A stretch of DNA of 57,269 nucleotides from Acidobacteriota bacterium (GCA_028874215.1 JAPPLF010000050.1:1-57269); one strand, 5' to 3'; positions 25,142 to 34,700 are shown, numbered from the stretch's first letter. The notes: generated by a model not told the origin, from the letters alone. Translations and numbers: made by a program.

Positions 25142-26341
25142 TCAACCCAACCTCATGCGGTCGATGCCGACGACGCGGTCGTAGAGCAGATAGAGCGCCA
25201 CCACGCACGCCAGCAGGATGCTGCCCAGGGCCGCCGCCAGTCCCCAATTCAACGATTGCTGCATGTGATAGGCGATCATGTTGGAGATGAGCTGGCCGCT
25301 CTGTCCGCCCACCAGCGCGGGAGTGATGTAGTAGCCGATGGACAGAATGAAGACCAGCAGCGATCCGGCGCCCACACCGGGCAGCGTCTGTGGCCAATAG
25401 ACCCGCCGGAACGCCTGGGGAAAGCTGGCGCCCAATGAGGCGGCGGCGCTCATGTACAGCGGCGGAATCGTCCGCATGACCGAATAGATCGGGAGCACCA
25501 TGAACGGCAGCAGGACGTGGGTCATGGCCACCACGGTGCCGGTCATGTTGTAGATCATGGAGATCCGGTTCTCGTCGGCGATCAGCCCCAGCGCCACGAG
25601 CAGATCGTTGACCACCCCCTGGGTCTGGAGCAGCACGATCCAGGAGGTGGTCCGCACGAGAAGCGACGTCCAGAAGGGAACCAGCACCAGCAACAGCAGC
25701 AGGTTCGCCCGGCGGGGCGGCGCGTGGGCGATAAGATACGCCAGCGGGTAACCTAACAGCAGACAGAGAACCGTGATGCCGAGGCTGACCGCCAATGTGC
25801 GCCTCAGAAGCGGCAGATAGACCCGCCGTTGCGGAGGCTGGAGAACGACGCTTCCGTCGGCGTCACGCTGCAGATCCAGGGCGTGGAGGTAGTGGCGCGT
25901 CGTGATCCGTTCCCCCGCGCTGCGAATCGCGCGCCAGGTTTTCGCCTCGCCCCATTCGGGAGCGATGGAGATCATGGCGTCCCGCCAGGAGTCGACCTCC
26001 TTGACGCGCCGCAGCCTGCGGGCGCTCTTCATGATGACGCTGCGCAGTCCCGCTTCCACCCGGTTCACGCGCGTCGCCACCCGTCCGAGACTCCGGTCTT
26101 CCCGGGCTTGCAGAATCTCCCGGGAGGCCGCCTCGAAGACCGGCTCGGAAGGAGGGCTCCGGCCGTCCCACCCGCGCAGCAGAGCCAGGGTTTCAGGCAG
26201 CGTATCGGCGACCATGGGGTCGTAGACGCTGCGGGTCAGCATGGTCGCCAGCGGCGCTACGAAGGTCGCCAGGATGAAGGCCGCCAACGGCAGCACCAGC
26301 GCCGCCGCCCGCAGATGAGGCTTCCTCAGCGCGCCAGCCAC
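25142..26341 (-). CDS. potB: ABC transporter permease, PotB-like, with large periplasmic insertion
   Basis: About 399 residues. The first membrane segment (AAALVLPLAAFILATFVAPL) is followed by some 130 hydrophilic, charged residues (about 35-165: EILQAREDRSLGRVATRV, WRDAMISIAPEWGEAKTW) before the conserved permease core (LLRRTLAVSLGITVLCLLLG onward). The EAA loop is MSAAASLGASFPQAFRRVYWP. E. coli PotB has about 275-285 residues, so the insertion accounts for the extra length; similar long forms exist among homologs. I chose GTG 26341, which gives a normal short N-terminus and overlaps the binding-protein stop by 16 bases; ATG 26386 is the alternative. Confidence 0.85.
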   Translation of the reverse strand: MAGALRKPHLRAAALVLPLAAFILATFVAPLATMLTRSVYDPMVADTLPETLALLRGWDGRSPPSEPVFEAASREILQAREDRSLGRVATRVNRVEAGLRSVIMKSARRLRRVKEVDSWRDAMISIAPEWGEAKTWRAIRSAGERITTRHYLHALDLQRDADGSVVLQPPQRRVYLPLLRRTLAVSLGITVLCLLLGYPLAYLIAHAPPRRANLLLLLVLVPFWTSLLVRTTSWIVLLQTQGVVNDLLVALGLIADENRISMIYNMTGTVVAMTHVLLPFMVLPIYSVMRTIPPLYMSAAASLGASFPQAFRRVYWPQTLPGVGAGSLLVFILSIGYYITPALVGGQSGQLISNMIAYHMQQSLNWGLAAALGSILLACVVALYLLYDRVVGIDRMRLG

Positions 26342-27441
26342 GCGCTGAAACGCTCGTTCATTTCGTCCGAGTGATCGCTCCACCATTCCCAATCGCTGTG
26401 CAGGGCATTGGCCACGTTGGCGGGGGTCGTGGGCATGTGTGGCTTCATGTCCACCCCGGTCTCCAGGTGCGTCGAAATGAGCGGGGTGCCGGAACGCCGC
26501 ACCGGACTGTAGGAGATGTAACGGCCGATGGCCGCCATGGATTCGGTCCTGGCCCCAAAGGCGACGAACTTCCGAGCCGCCTCCAGGTTCCGGGTTCCCG
26601 CCACGATGGCCGTCTGACCCCAATCCAGCACCTGGCCGTCCCAGACCACCACGAAGGGCTGTTTCTCCAGGATCTGGGCATTGAAGATGCGGCCGTTGTA
26701 GGCCGTGCTCATGACCACCTCGCCGTCCGCCAGCATTTGGGGCGGTTGGGCCCCCGCTTCCCACCAGATGATCTGTTCCTTGATGGTGTCGAGCTTGCGA
26801 AAGGCCCGGTCCACTCCCTCGGGTGTGTCGAGCGTGGCGTAGACCTGCTTCATGGGCACGCCGTCCGCCATCAGCGCGAACTCCAGGTTGACCACGGGCG
26901 TCCGGCGCATCCCCCGCCGTCCCGGAAACTTCTCCAGGTCGAAAAAGTCGCCGATGGTGGCCGGCTTCGAGCCGGATATTTTTTCCTCGTTGTAGGCGTA
27001 GATCGTGGAGTAGTAGACGACGCCGATGCCGCACTCGGTGAGGGTTTCGGGGAAGAAGTCCTCCTCGGCGGGCGTGCCGTCCGGTCCCGGTGGGAGGTCG
27101 GCGGCGTCGATGGGTTCCAGGAGGCCCTCGTCACAACCCAGCACGGCGTCCGCCATTTCCAGGTCGACCACGTCCCAATGCACGTTGCCCGTCTCCACCT
27201 GGGCCCGGATCTGGGCCAGTCCGCCGTTGTAGTCCTCCATGCGGACCTCGATGCCGGTCTCGGCGGTGAACGGCTCGTGGATGGCCTTGGTGCAGGCCCG
27301 GGCATAGGAGCCTCCCCAGGAGACGGCGGTCACCGATTCTGCGCCCAGAGAGCTTTGGGACCCGGCCAGGACGGCGAGGGAGAATATCGTAGCGGCCCCA
27401 GCCGACGGCGTGTTCCGGTAATTGAATCGATGTTTCGTCAT
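26326..27441 (-). CDS. potD: ABC transporter solute-binding protein, PotD/PotF-like
   Basis: A 371-residue periplasmic binding protein. A signal peptide (residues 1-34, GAATIFSLAVLAGSQSSLGA) precedes the mature SBP_bac fold: VTAVSWGGSYARACTKAIHEPFT, the EDYNGGLAQIRAQVETG segment, DVVDLEMAD, and the hinge-region YNEEKISGSKPATIGDFFDLEKFPG typical of the PotD/opine group. No lipobox Cys is seen, so it is probably soluble in the periplasm. The ligand is not certain; polyamine or an opine-like compound is likely from the family. The ATG has AGGA upstream and lies 9 bases after potA. Confidence 0.9.
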   Translation of the reverse strand: MTKHRFNYRNTPSAGAATIFSLAVLAGSQSSLGAESVTAVSWGGSYARACTKAIHEPFTAETGIEVRMEDYNGGLAQIRAQVETGNVHWDVVDLEMADAVLGCDEGLLEPIDAADLPPGPDGTPAEEDFFPETLTECGIGVVYYSTIYAYNEEKISGSKPATIGDFFDLEKFPGRRGMRRTPVVNLEFALMADGVPMKQVYATLDTPEGVDRAFRKLDTIKEQIIWWEAGAQPPQMLADGEVVMSTAYNGRIFNAQILEKQPFVVVWDGQVLDWGQTAIVAGTRNLEAARKFVAFGARTESMAAIGRYISYSPVRRSGTPLISTHLETGVDMKPHMPTTPANVANALHSDWEWWSDHSDEMNERFSAWLAR

Positions 27442-27450
27442 GGAATGTCC

Positions 27451-28551
27451 TCACTCCTGGCCCGGAGCTTCCAGCGACCGGCAATCGGTCAGCAGCCAGC
27501 CGATACGGACCTGGTCTCCTTCCAATACGGCACCGTGCCCCACGATGTTGGGGATCTTGGCAATGAAGTCCGAGTGGCCGCAGACCGTCAGGCGAAGCCG
27601 CAGGTGATCGCCCAGAAACAGGATGTCCTCGACCCGGGCGTCGAACTCGTTGTGGTAGACCCCCGGCTTGGGCGCCAGGGAGACTCTTTCCGGCCGAATG
27701 GCAATGGCCACCCTGTCCCCGGGCCGGCTGGGCGCGATCCTAAACGCCCTGACGATCCCACCGCCGACGTCCACTTGGCAGAAGTCGCCGTCGACGCCGA
27801 CCACCCTTCCGTACAGGATGTTGTTGTCTCCGATGAATCGGGCCACGAACCGGCGTTCCGGCTCTTCGTAGAGGATTTCCGGAGGGGCGACCTGCTCGAC
27901 GCGGCCCTCCTCAAAGACGGCGACGCGATCGGACATGGCCATGGCTTCCTGCTGATCGTGGGTCACGTAGACGACGGTCACCCCCAGGGTCCGCTGGATG
28001 CGCCGGACCTCGAACTGCATCTCCTCGCGCAGCCTGCGGTCCAGGGCGCCCAGCGGTTCGTCCATCAAGACCAGGCGCGGTTCGAACACCAGCGCCCGGG
28101 CAATGGCGACGCGTTGCTGCTGGCCGCCGGAAAGCTTGCCCGGGCGCCGGTCCTCCATGCCGTCCAGGCGCACCAGTTCCAACGCCCGCCGGACGCGCTC
28201 CCGAATCTGCTCCGGATCGAGACCGCGCACTTCCAGGGGAAAGGCCAGGTTTCCTCCCACCGTCATGTGCGGGAAGAGGGCGTAGTTCTGGAAAACCACG
28301 CCGATTTCGCGTTTCCGGGGCGGCAGGTCATGCACCGATCGTCCGTCGATGCGGATGGCGCCCGAGGTGGGAGCTTCGAAGCCGGCGAGCATCATCAGGC
28401 ACGTGGTCTTGCCGGAGCCGGACGGCCCCAGCAGGGTCAGGAACTCCCCCTCGGCGACGGTGAGGTTCAGGTCCCGGACCACCAGAGTCCGGCCGTCATA
28501 GCTCTTGCTGACGCGCTCGAATTCGACGTGGGGGTGATCGCTTGGAGTCAC
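27451..28551 (-). CDS. potA: ABC transporter ATPase, PotA-like
   Basis: A 366-residue ATPase. Walker A GPSGSGKTT (about residues 43-51), Q-loop VVFQNYALFPHMTV, signature LSGGQQQRVAIARAL (about 141-155), Walker B RLVLMDEPLGALD and the switch His in VYVTHDQQEAMAMSD are all present. The C-terminal 120 residues form a TOBE domain (YGRVVGVDGDFCQVDV, AIRPERVSL), as in PotA/FbpC-type proteins. It energises the importer encoded just downstream. The frame opens at GTG 28551 with only a weak ribosome site. First gene of the four-gene operon. Confidence 0.93.
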   Translation of the reverse strand: MTPSDHPHVEFERVSKSYDGRTLVVRDLNLTVAEGEFLTLLGPSGSGKTTCLMMLAGFEAPTSGAIRIDGRSVHDLPPRKREIGVVFQNYALFPHMTVGGNLAFPLEVRGLDPEQIRERVRRALELVRLDGMEDRRPGKLSGGQQQRVAIARALVFEPRLVLMDEPLGALDRRLREEMQFEVRRIQRTLGVTVVYVTHDQQEAMAMSDRVAVFEEGRVEQVAPPEILYEEPERRFVARFIGDNNILYGRVVGVDGDFCQVDVGGGIVRAFRIAPSRPGDRVAIAIRPERVSLAPKPGVYHNEFDARVEDILFLGDHLRLRLTVCGHSDFIAKIPNIVGHGAVLEGDQVRIGWLLTDCRSLEAPGQE

Positions 28552-28653
28552 TAGTCAGCCGTCCCGGGCATGTCGGAATTCGATCCTCGGCGGTTTCCCG
28601 TTTGCCACCGGGAGTCTACATGCAAAGGGTTCCGGATGCTCGCCACAATTCCC

Positions 28654-28697
28654 TTGATATGGGTCTACAGCATTAGTAAACTGTAAAACCATATCAA
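28654..28697 (+). promoter_or_regulatory. Dyad operator overlapping the vapBC promoter
   Basis: Left arm 28654-28670 and right arm 28681-28697 are reverse complements at 15 of 17 positions, around a 10-base centre; the outer nine bases TTGATATGG/CCATATCAA match perfectly. A candidate promoter lies inside: TTGATA (28654-28659), 17-base spacer, TAAACT (28677-28682). The antitoxin ATG is 18 bases downstream of the dyad. VapB-type antitoxins repress their own promoters through such palindromes, so this is the likely operator. Confidence 0.6.
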
Positions 28698-28714
28698 ACG
28701 GACCGGAGCCCCAT

Positions 28715-28960
28715 ATGAAAACCACGATCGAGATTGCCGACGGCCTCGCCAGGAAGGCCAAGGCCCATGCAGCCAAGGAGAACGTCACGTTACGGTCACT
28801 GATTGAACGTGGGCTGCGCATGGCATTGCGCGCCGACAGCCAGCGGACCCGCTTCAAGTTGAGGGACGCCAGTGTTGGCGGCCGGGGTTTGCAGCCGTCC
28901 TATCGCGGCGCCGATTGGCCGAGTATCCGCGACACCATCTACAAGGACCGAGGCAGTTGA
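28715..28960 (+). CDS. vapB: VapB-type antitoxin (ribbon-helix-helix)
   Basis: An 81-residue protein. The N-terminal strand and helices (MKTTIEIADGLARKAKAHAA, then VTLRSLIERGLRMAL) are a ribbon-helix-helix DNA-binding fold; the acidic-aromatic C-terminus (GADWPSIRDTIYKDRG) is the kind of tail that inserts into the PIN toxin. Its stop overlaps the toxin start in TTGA (28957-28960), typical of a coupled pair. It probably represses its own operon through the dyad at 28654-28697. Confidence 0.85.
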   Translation: MKTTIEIADGLARKAKAHAAKENVTLRSLIERGLRMALRADSQRTRFKLRDASVGGRGLQPSYRGADWPSIRDTIYKDRGS

Positions 28961-29391
28961 TAGCTGCGGATACCAATATTCTTGTCTACGCTCACCGCGC
29001 CGACTCCGAATGGCATGGGCCCGCGAAGTCCTGTCTTGAGTCACTTGCCCAAGGACGGGTGACTTGGGGGTTGCCATGGCCGTGTATTCACGAGTTCCTG
29101 TCCGTTGTGACTCACCCGCGAATCTACGATCCGCCGTCGACGATCTCCGAAGCTCTGAACCAAGTGGAAGCGTGGCTGGAGTCACCGATTGCGGAACTGC
29201 TCACCGAAACCGACACGCACTGGAATATTCTCAAGAAGCAACTCGAAAACGGACGAGTGAGAGGGGCAATGGTGCACGATGCAAGGATTGCGGCGATCTG
29301 TATCGCCTCCGGCGTCACGGAGTTCTGGACGGTCGACCGGGACTTCAGCCGTTTTCCCCGCTTGGTTACTCGGAATCCGTTGCAGGTCTGA
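28957..29391 (+). CDS. vapC: VapC-type PIN domain toxin
   Basis: A 144-residue PIN-domain ribonuclease. The acidic metal-site residues are present: Asp in AADTNILVYAH, Glu in CIHEFLSVV, Asp in MVHDARIAAIC and Asp in WTVDRDFSRFP. The family (TA_type PIN, Sll0205-like) cleaves RNA when freed from the antitoxin. I chose TTG 28957 because it overlaps the antitoxin stop and yields the standard IAADTN start; there is no ATG nearby. Complete and apparently intact. Confidence 0.87.
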   Translation: MIAADTNILVYAHRADSEWHGPAKSCLESLAQGRVTWGLPWPCIHEFLSVVTHPRIYDPPSTISEALNQVEAWLESPIAELLTETDTHWNILKKQLENGRVRGAMVHDARIAAICIASGVTEFWTVDRDFSRFPRLVTRNPLQV

Positions 29392-29439
29392 ATTTCATAG
29401 CCCCGGATAGAGGCCCGTGCTAACCTGCCTGCGGATCCC

Positions 29440-30585
29440 ATGAAATCGTTCGTTTTCGACACTTCCACGCGCGTGATCTTCGGTGAGGGATCGGTCCGCG
29501 AGTTGGCTCCAGCCGCGCGGGAACTGGGATTCCGGCGGACTTTGCTGGTCTCTGACCCGGGGCTGGTGCAGTCGGGCCACGTCGAGACGGTATCAGGGAT
29601 CCTGGCCGAGGCCGGAGTCCAAGTGCATGGGTTCCACGACTTTGGACCTGATCCGGAATCGCAGATGGTGGACAAGGGCGCCAGTTACGCTCGGCCTTTG
29701 GAAGTCGACTCTGTCGTGGGCCTCGGAGGCGGCAGCTCCATGGACTGCGCCAAGGGGATCAACTTCCTGCTTACCGGCGGGGGAACGATCCATGACTACC
29801 AGGGCTATGGCCGGGTGCGGGGCCGGATGCTGCCGATGATCGGAATTCCCACGACGACCGGGACCGGGAGTGAGGCTCAGTCTTACGCCATCATCGCGGA
29901 CGCCCGAACTCACGTGAAAATGGCCTGCGGCGACCCGCAAGCCGCTTTTCGCATCGCCATACTCGACCCCTGTCTGACCCTTTCCCAACCGGCCGACGTC
30001 AGCAGCGCCACCGGATTCGACGCCCTTTCCCATGCCGTGGAATCGTATTGCAGCAAACGGAGCTCCGCGCTGTCCCAGTCCTTCTCCCGCGAAGCCTGGT
30101 GGCTGTTGGAACGGAACTACGAGCGGGTGCTGCGCGATCCTACGGACCTGGAGGCCCGGGGCGCGATGCAATTGGGCGCCTTCTATGCCGGCCTGGCCAT
30201 CGAGAACTCCTCAGTGGGCGCGGCCCATGCCTGCGCCAATCCTTTGTCCGCCCGGTACAGGACGCCCCACGGGGTCGCCATCGGTCTGCTGCTGTCGCCG
30301 GTCATCCGCTGGACGGGCACCGTGGCCGAATCGGCCTTTGGGGATCTGTTGCACCTATCCGGCGGAAACTCCTGGAAGGGGAGGGATGCTTCCGGGTCTC
30401 TGGCCGGGCGGTTGGACGAATTGGCCGCGTTGGCCGGGCTCCCGCGGGAGCTTCGGAGCGAGGGCGTTCTGGAGGGGGATCTGGAAACTCTGGCCGCTGA
30501 GGCCTCCTCCCATTGGACGGTGGAGTTCAATCCGCGTCTTCTCACTTCCCTGGGCGCCATGGAGATCTACAGGGAGGCTTGGTAA
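29440..30585 (+). CDS. Iron-containing alcohol dehydrogenase
   Basis: A 381-residue group III alcohol dehydrogenase. The NAD-binding half carries [15 protein letters not shown] (about residues 92-106) and [15 protein letters not shown]; the metal-binding half carries [14 protein letters not shown] (about 189-202), [19 protein letters not shown] (about 261-279), giving the Asp and three His ligands of the iron site. Full length for the family. Such enzymes oxidise or reduce short alcohols, aldehydes or lactaldehyde; the substrate is open. It starts 48 bases after the vapC stop on the same strand and is followed closely by the YyaL-type gene. Confidence 0.9.
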   Translation: MKSFVFDTSTRVIFGEGSVRELAPAARELGFRRTLLVSDPGLVQSGHVETVSGILAEAGVQVHGFHDFGPDPESQMVDKGASYARPLEVDSVVGLGGGSSMDCAKGINFLLTGGGTIHDYQGYGRVRGRMLPMIGIPTTTGTGSEAQSYAIIADARTHVKMACGDPQAAFRIAILDPCLTLSQPADVSSATGFDALSHAVESYCSKRSSALSQSFSREAWWLLERNYERVLRDPTDLEARGAMQLGAFYAGLAIENSSVGAAHACANPLSARYRTPHGVAIGLLLSPVIRWTGTVAESAFGDLLHLSGGNSWKGRDASGSLAGRLDELAALAGLPRELRSEGVLEGDLETLAAEASSHWTVEFNPRLLTSLGAMEIYREAW

Positions 30586-30623
30586 GTGGCTTCCAACCCG
30601 ACCGGGGGATGGAGCGTGCCCGC

Positions 30624-32849
30624 ATGAGACCGGCTCTGACGCTTCTGCTCCTCCTGTTCGGAACCGCTTCCCCAATCAGCTCAGCGACCGGCGAGGAGAC
30701 CTCCAAAGTCCGTTCCAACCGGCTGATCCAAGAGAAGAGTCCCTACCTCCTGCAACACGCCTACAACCCGGTGGACTGGTATCCGTGGGGCGAGGAGGCC
30801 TTCCGCCTGGCCCGCGAGAAGAAACGTCCCATCTTTCTCTCCGTCGGCTACTCCACCTGCTACTGGTGCCACGTGATGGAGCGGAAAGTCTTCGAGGACC
30901 CCGGAATTGCGGACCTCATGAACCGTTACTTCGTCAACATCAAGGTGGATCGGGAAGAGCGCCCCGACGTGGACCGCATCTACATGTCGGCGTTGCTGGC
31001 CCTCACCGGGAGCGGCGGTTGGCCCATGTCCATGTTCCTGACGCCCGAGCTCGAACCCTTCTTCGGACGAACCTACGTCCCGCCGGACACCTTTCGGTCG
31101 CTCATCGGCCGGATTCATGAAGTCTGGGCCAAGCATCCGGACGACATCGCCGAAGCGGGCCGCCAACTCACCCGATTGCTACGCGAGCAGACTCGGGTGG
31201 AGGCCGGCGAGGCGGCCTTGGAGGGGTCGATTCTCAAGCAGGGGTACGAATCCATTCGCGCCGGTTACGACGAAACCTACGGCGGCTTCGGACACGGGAA
31301 CAAGTTTCCCCGTCCGGTGGTGTTCAACTTTCTGCTCCGGTATCAGCGGAGGGAGGCCAAGAGCCGGGCTCTGGAAATGACCCTGACCACCCTGGAACGG
31401 ATGGCGGCCAGCGGGATTTTCGACCATCTGGAGGGGGGATTTCACCGCTACGCTGTGGACCGCCAGTGGCGGGTCCCCCACTTCGAGAAGATGCTCTACG
31501 ATCAGGCCCAACTGGTGAACTCCTATTTGGAGGCGTACCAACTGACCCGGAATCCGCTATTCGCCTCCGTGGCCCGGAGCACCCTGGACTACGTGAGCGG
31601 GCAGCTCACCCATCCGCCCGGGGGGTTCTATTCCGCCGAGGATGCCGAAAGCGCCCCTGATCCGTCCCAACCCAAGCGGAAACGGGAGGGGGCCTTCTAT
31701 GTCTGGACCAAGGCGGAGCTGGACCGGATCCTGGGGCCTGAGAAGGGAGCCATATTCGCCCACAGCTTCGGGATCGAGCCCGGCGGGAACGCTCTCAGCG
31801 ACCCCCACAAGGTCTTCGTGAACCAGAATATTCTTTATCGGGCCCAGACCCGGGAGGAGACGGCGCGCAAGTTCCGAATCCCCCCGGATCAGGTGCATGC
31901 GGTTCTCCGGGAGTCGCGGCGCCTGCTGCTTGAGGTCCGGAACCAGCGGGTGCGGCCCTACCTGGACGACAAGATCCTGGTCTCGTGGAACGGCCTCATG
32001 ATCTCCGCCTTCGCCCGGGCCCACCAGGTTCTGGGGGAGGCCGCATATCTGGCGCAGGCCCGGCGGGCGGCCGACTTCATCCTGGAGCACCTCTGCCAGA
32101 AGGAGACGGGACGGCTTCTGAGGCGCTACCGGGAGGGGGAAGCCCGGTTCGAGGGGCACCTGGAGGACTACGCGTTCCTGGTCTTGGGCCTCATCGACCT
32201 CTACCAGGCCGGTTCCGACATCCGCGACCTGCAGCGCTCCATGGAGTTGATGGAGGCGGCCGTCGATCTCTTCTACGACAAGGAATCGGGGGCCTTCTTC
32301 GACACCTCGGGACAAGACGCGTCACTGATTCTGCGGACCCGGGACGACTACGACGGGGCCGAACCCACCGGGAATTCGGTCGCCGTCTGGAATCTTCTGC
32401 GCCTGGCGGAGATGACCCACCAACCGGAGTGGAAGAAACTGGCCGGCGCGGCCCTGAAGCATTTCGGGGACCGGCTGCGGGAGCATCCCGAATCCCTACC
32501 CCACATGCTCGCCGCTCTCGACTTCCACCTGGGCACGCCGAAGCAGGTGGTGCTGGCGGGCGACCCGGCGGGCGACGCGATGGGGGCTCTGCTCAAGGTG
32601 GTCCATTCCACCTACGTTCCCAACAAGGTCCTCCTGTTTGCCGATGGCCGAACCGGCCAGGAAACCCTGGGGAGGAGCAACCCGGCCGTCCGCGCCATGG
32701 TTCCCGTCGATGGGAAGGCGACCGCCTATGTCTGCGAGAACTACGTCTGCCGGCTGCCCACCTCGGAGCCGGAGGTCCTGGCCCGGTTGTTGACGGAAGA
32801 GGTGGCTGCGGTATCAACCGGCACGGCCGAAGACGCTTCCCGCCGCTGA
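30624..32849 (+). CDS. Exported thioredoxin-domain protein of the YyaL/DUF255 family
   Basis: About 741 residues. A signal peptide (residues 1-22, [14 protein letters not shown]) is followed by the N-terminal DUF255 thioredoxin-like domain: [20 protein letters not shown], the CxxC motif [10 protein letters not shown] and [10 protein letters not shown]. The rest is an alpha/alpha six-hairpin barrel as in N-acylglucosamine 2-epimerase and cellobiose-epimerase-like proteins ([40 protein letters not shown]). The family is widespread; its function is not settled, and the protein has both redox and glycan-active-like parts. Start: ATG 30624 with GGAG nine bases upstream; ATG 30609 is also in frame. 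Confidence 0.88.
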   Translation: MRPALTLLLLLFGTASPISSATGEETSKVRSNRLIQEKSPYLLQHAYNPVDWYPWGEEAFRLAREKKRPIFLSVGYSTCYWCHVMERKVFEDPGIADLMNRYFVNIKVDREERPDVDRIYMSALLALTGSGGWPMSMFLTPELEPFFGRTYVPPDTFRSLIGRIHEVWAKHPDDIAEAGRQLTRLLREQTRVEAGEAALEGSILKQGYESIRAGYDETYGGFGHGNKFPRPVVFNFLLRYQRREAKSRALEMTLTTLERMAASGIFDHLEGGFHRYAVDRQWRVPHFEKMLYDQAQLVNSYLEAYQLTRNPLFASVARSTLDYVSGQLTHPPGGFYSAEDAESAPDPSQPKRKREGAFYVWTKAELDRILGPEKGAIFAHSFGIEPGGNALSDPHKVFVNQNILYRAQTREETARKFRIPPDQVHAVLRESRRLLLEVRNQRVRPYLDDKILVSWNGLMISAFARAHQVLGEAAYLAQARRAADFILEHLCQKETGRLLRRYREGEARFEGHLEDYAFLVLGLIDLYQAGSDIRDLQRSMELMEAAVDLFYDKESGAFFDTSGQDASLILRTRDDYDGAEPTGNSVAVWNLLRLAEMTHQPEWKKLAGAALKHFGDRLREHPESLPHMLAALDFHLGTPKQVVLAGDPAGDAMGALLKVVHSTYVPNKVLLFADGRTGQETLGRSNPAVRAMVPVDGKATAYVCENYVCRLPTSEPEVLARLLTEEVAAVSTGTAEDASRR

Positions 32850-32944
32850 CCGACGTTCGGAGCTTCCCAGTTTCTATTGGCGGCCCCGGCGGTTGGCCGC
32901 ATATCGCGTGGGACGTTGGCATCCTCTACGATAAGATCCTCCCT

Positions 32945-33151
32945 GTGAAAAAGAATCAGAAAATCACGGTTCACGTCCCCTCCGATCTGTTGAGGAAGGC
33001 TCGGGAATCCACAGGTCGCGGGATCACGGAAACGGTGCGGCAAGGTCTTCGACTGGTTGCCGCCGCCGAGGCTTACCGGAGCCTCCGGGTACTTCGGGGC
33101 AGGGTGCCGGTTTCCATCGATCTGGAGGCACTTCGCGAGGATAGACGGTGA
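32945..33151 (+). CDS. Orphan ribbon-helix-helix antitoxin-like protein
   Basis: A 68-residue frame starting at GTG 32945: KITVHVPSDLLRKAREST, then GITETVRQGLRLVAAAEAY and a C-terminal tail ending EALREDRR. This matches VapB-like antitoxins with an N-terminal ribbon-helix-helix. A toxin start would be expected at about 33148, but the frame there (GTG ATC CGG) stops after 11 codons and the opposite-strand maturase gene begins to occupy the space. The toxin therefore seems to have been lost. Confidence 0.6.
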   Translation: MKKNQKITVHVPSDLLRKARESTGRGITETVRQGLRLVAAAEAYRSLRVLRGRVPVSIDLEALREDRR

Positions 33152-33157
33152 TCCGGC

Positions 33158-34483
33158 TCAACGGCGGCCGCAGCACTTCTTGAACTTCTTGCCGCTTCCG
33201 CAGAGGCAGGGATCGTTTCTTCCGGGTCGCCGTCTTCCCTGAGCCTGGAGGTCCTGCCGCCGCACCCAGGACATGACGTTGGCCGGCGCCCGTCCCTGGC
33301 TCAGCTCTCCCGCCATGAAGCGCATGTAGGGATCGATGTGGTTGAAGAAGAGCTTGTATCCGGCGCAGAGGTAGTTGAGCCCCGCTTCTCCCTGGGGAGT
33401 CCGGATGAAACGGTGCTTGGGGCACTCGCCGTTGCAGGCGAACCGGACCTCGCATTCGCGGCAGTAGCGGGGGAGGCGGTCCCGCTTGTCCTGCCCGAAT
33501 CGAACTTGGCTGGGTGAAGTGACCAGCGACCCCATGGGATCCTCCATGATGTTGCCCAGGAGGTTCTCCGGATAGACGTAGTGGTCGCAGGAGTAGAGAT
33601 CTCCGTTGTGCTCCAGGGCCAGGGCCGAGCCGCAGGTTTCGCGGAAGACGCACAGGCTGGCGGCCATGCCCATCCAACTCTCCAGGGCCACGTCGAAGAT
33701 CTGCACGTAGCAACGGCCCACGTCCCGCCGCACCCACTCGTCGAAGATGGCGCAGAGGAACCTGCCGTACTGGACTGCGTCCACCGACCAGGGGCTCACC
33801 CGGGCCGGCTCAGCCGAATCGGGGGAAATCAGCACCAGTCCGGCCGGATCGGGCTGCGGCGACTCCCGTTCCACGATGGGAATGAACTGCATGAAGCGGC
33901 TGCCGGCCTGCTTGAGAAAGCCGTACACCTCCAGGGGATGGCGGGAGTTGCTCCGCTGCACCACGGTCAACGTGTTGTACTCGACGCCATGTTTCCGGAG
34001 GTAGCCCAGTCCCCTCATCACCCTTCGAAAGGAAGGGGCTCCTCCCTTGTCCACCCGGTAGCGGTCGTGGAGACGCTCGGGACCGTCGATGGAGATCCCC
34101 ACCAGGAATCCGTTCTCGGCCAGGAACTCGCCCCAACGGTCGTCCAGCAGGACCCCGTTGGTCTGAAAGCCGTTCTCGATCTTCTTCCCCGCAGCGTACC
34201 TGGCCTGCAGCCGGACCACCTTCCGGAAAAAATCAACGCCCAGGAGGGTGGGTTCGCCCCCTTGCCAGGCGAAGCTGATGACCGGCGCCCGCTGCGATTC
34301 GATGTACTGGCGGACGTACGACTCCAGGACGTCGTCCGGCATGGCCCACGTGGACGTGCCGGAATAGAGGTTCTCCTTCTCCAGGTAGAAGCAGTACTTG
34401 CAGTCCAGGTTGCAGATGGGCCCGGTGGGCTTGGTCAGGACGTGAAAGGCATTGACCTGCGGGGGAGCTGCCGAAAGGTCCAT
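33158..34483 (-). CDS. Anaerobic sulfatase-maturase-like radical SAM/SPASM enzyme with SEC-C tail
   Basis: A 441-residue anSME-like protein. The radical SAM cluster motif is C24-NLD-C28-KY-C31. AWQGGEPTLL, FQTNGVLLDD and ISIDGPERLHD are typical of anSME; the SPASM part follows, with Cys in CVFRETCGSALALEHNGDLY, CDHYVYPE and YCRECEVRFACNGECPK. Known family members convert Cys or Ser of sulfatases to formylglycine. The last 22 residues add a SEC-C zinc motif (NDPCLCGSGKKFKKCC), not usual in characterised anSMEs. No sulfatase is in the window, so its client is elsewhere or different. ATG 34483 is preferred; the longer frame adds 26 unlikely residues. Confidence 0.88.
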   Translation of the reverse strand: MDLSAAPPQVNAFHVLTKPTGPICNLDCKYCFYLEKENLYSGTSTWAMPDDVLESYVRQYIESQRAPVISFAWQGGEPTLLGVDFFRKVVRLQARYAAGKKIENGFQTNGVLLDDRWGEFLAENGFLVGISIDGPERLHDRYRVDKGGAPSFRRVMRGLGYLRKHGVEYNTLTVVQRSNSRHPLEVYGFLKQAGSRFMQFIPIVERESPQPDPAGLVLISPDSAEPARVSPWSVDAVQYGRFLCAIFDEWVRRDVGRCYVQIFDVALESWMGMAASLCVFRETCGSALALEHNGDLYSCDHYVYPENLLGNIMEDPMGSLVTSPSQVRFGQDKRDRLPRYCRECEVRFACNGECPKHRFIRTPQGEAGLNYLCAGYKLFFNHIDPYMRFMAGELSQGRAPANVMSWVRRQDLQAQGRRRPGRNDPCLCGSGKKFKKCCGRR

Positions 34484-34518
34484 CACCGAATCTCTTGAAA
34501 CCAGTCTACTACGCCGCA

Positions 34519-34571
34519 GGAGGGTGGGACATCTTTGTCCCCGTTCCGCGGGAGGGGACATTCTTGTCTCC
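34519..34571. repeat. Tandem GGAG-headed hairpins, family C
   Basis: Two direct copies 32 bases apart: GGAG (34519-34522) with GGGACA-TCTT-TGTCCC, and GGAG (34551-34554) with GGGACA-TTCT-TGTCTC. It lies in the spacer upstream of the maturase start, next to a vapBC pair. Unlike family A, the two hairpins point the same way. Confidence 0.7.
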
Positions 34572-34700
34572 CATTTCCCGGTTCAGGGAAACCTGAATCA
34601 GGAGCGGCTCTCCGGGCGCCGGATAGTAGAGATCCTCCGAATCTTCACTCGTAGCAAATTCGAGTGCGAACCGCTTTTCGGACGTGCGGACCGGCTTGCG

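Noticed and set aside
26342..27034. Extension of the potB frame to 630 residues
   Set aside because: The added part lies over the binding-protein gene in another frame and has no family resemblance.
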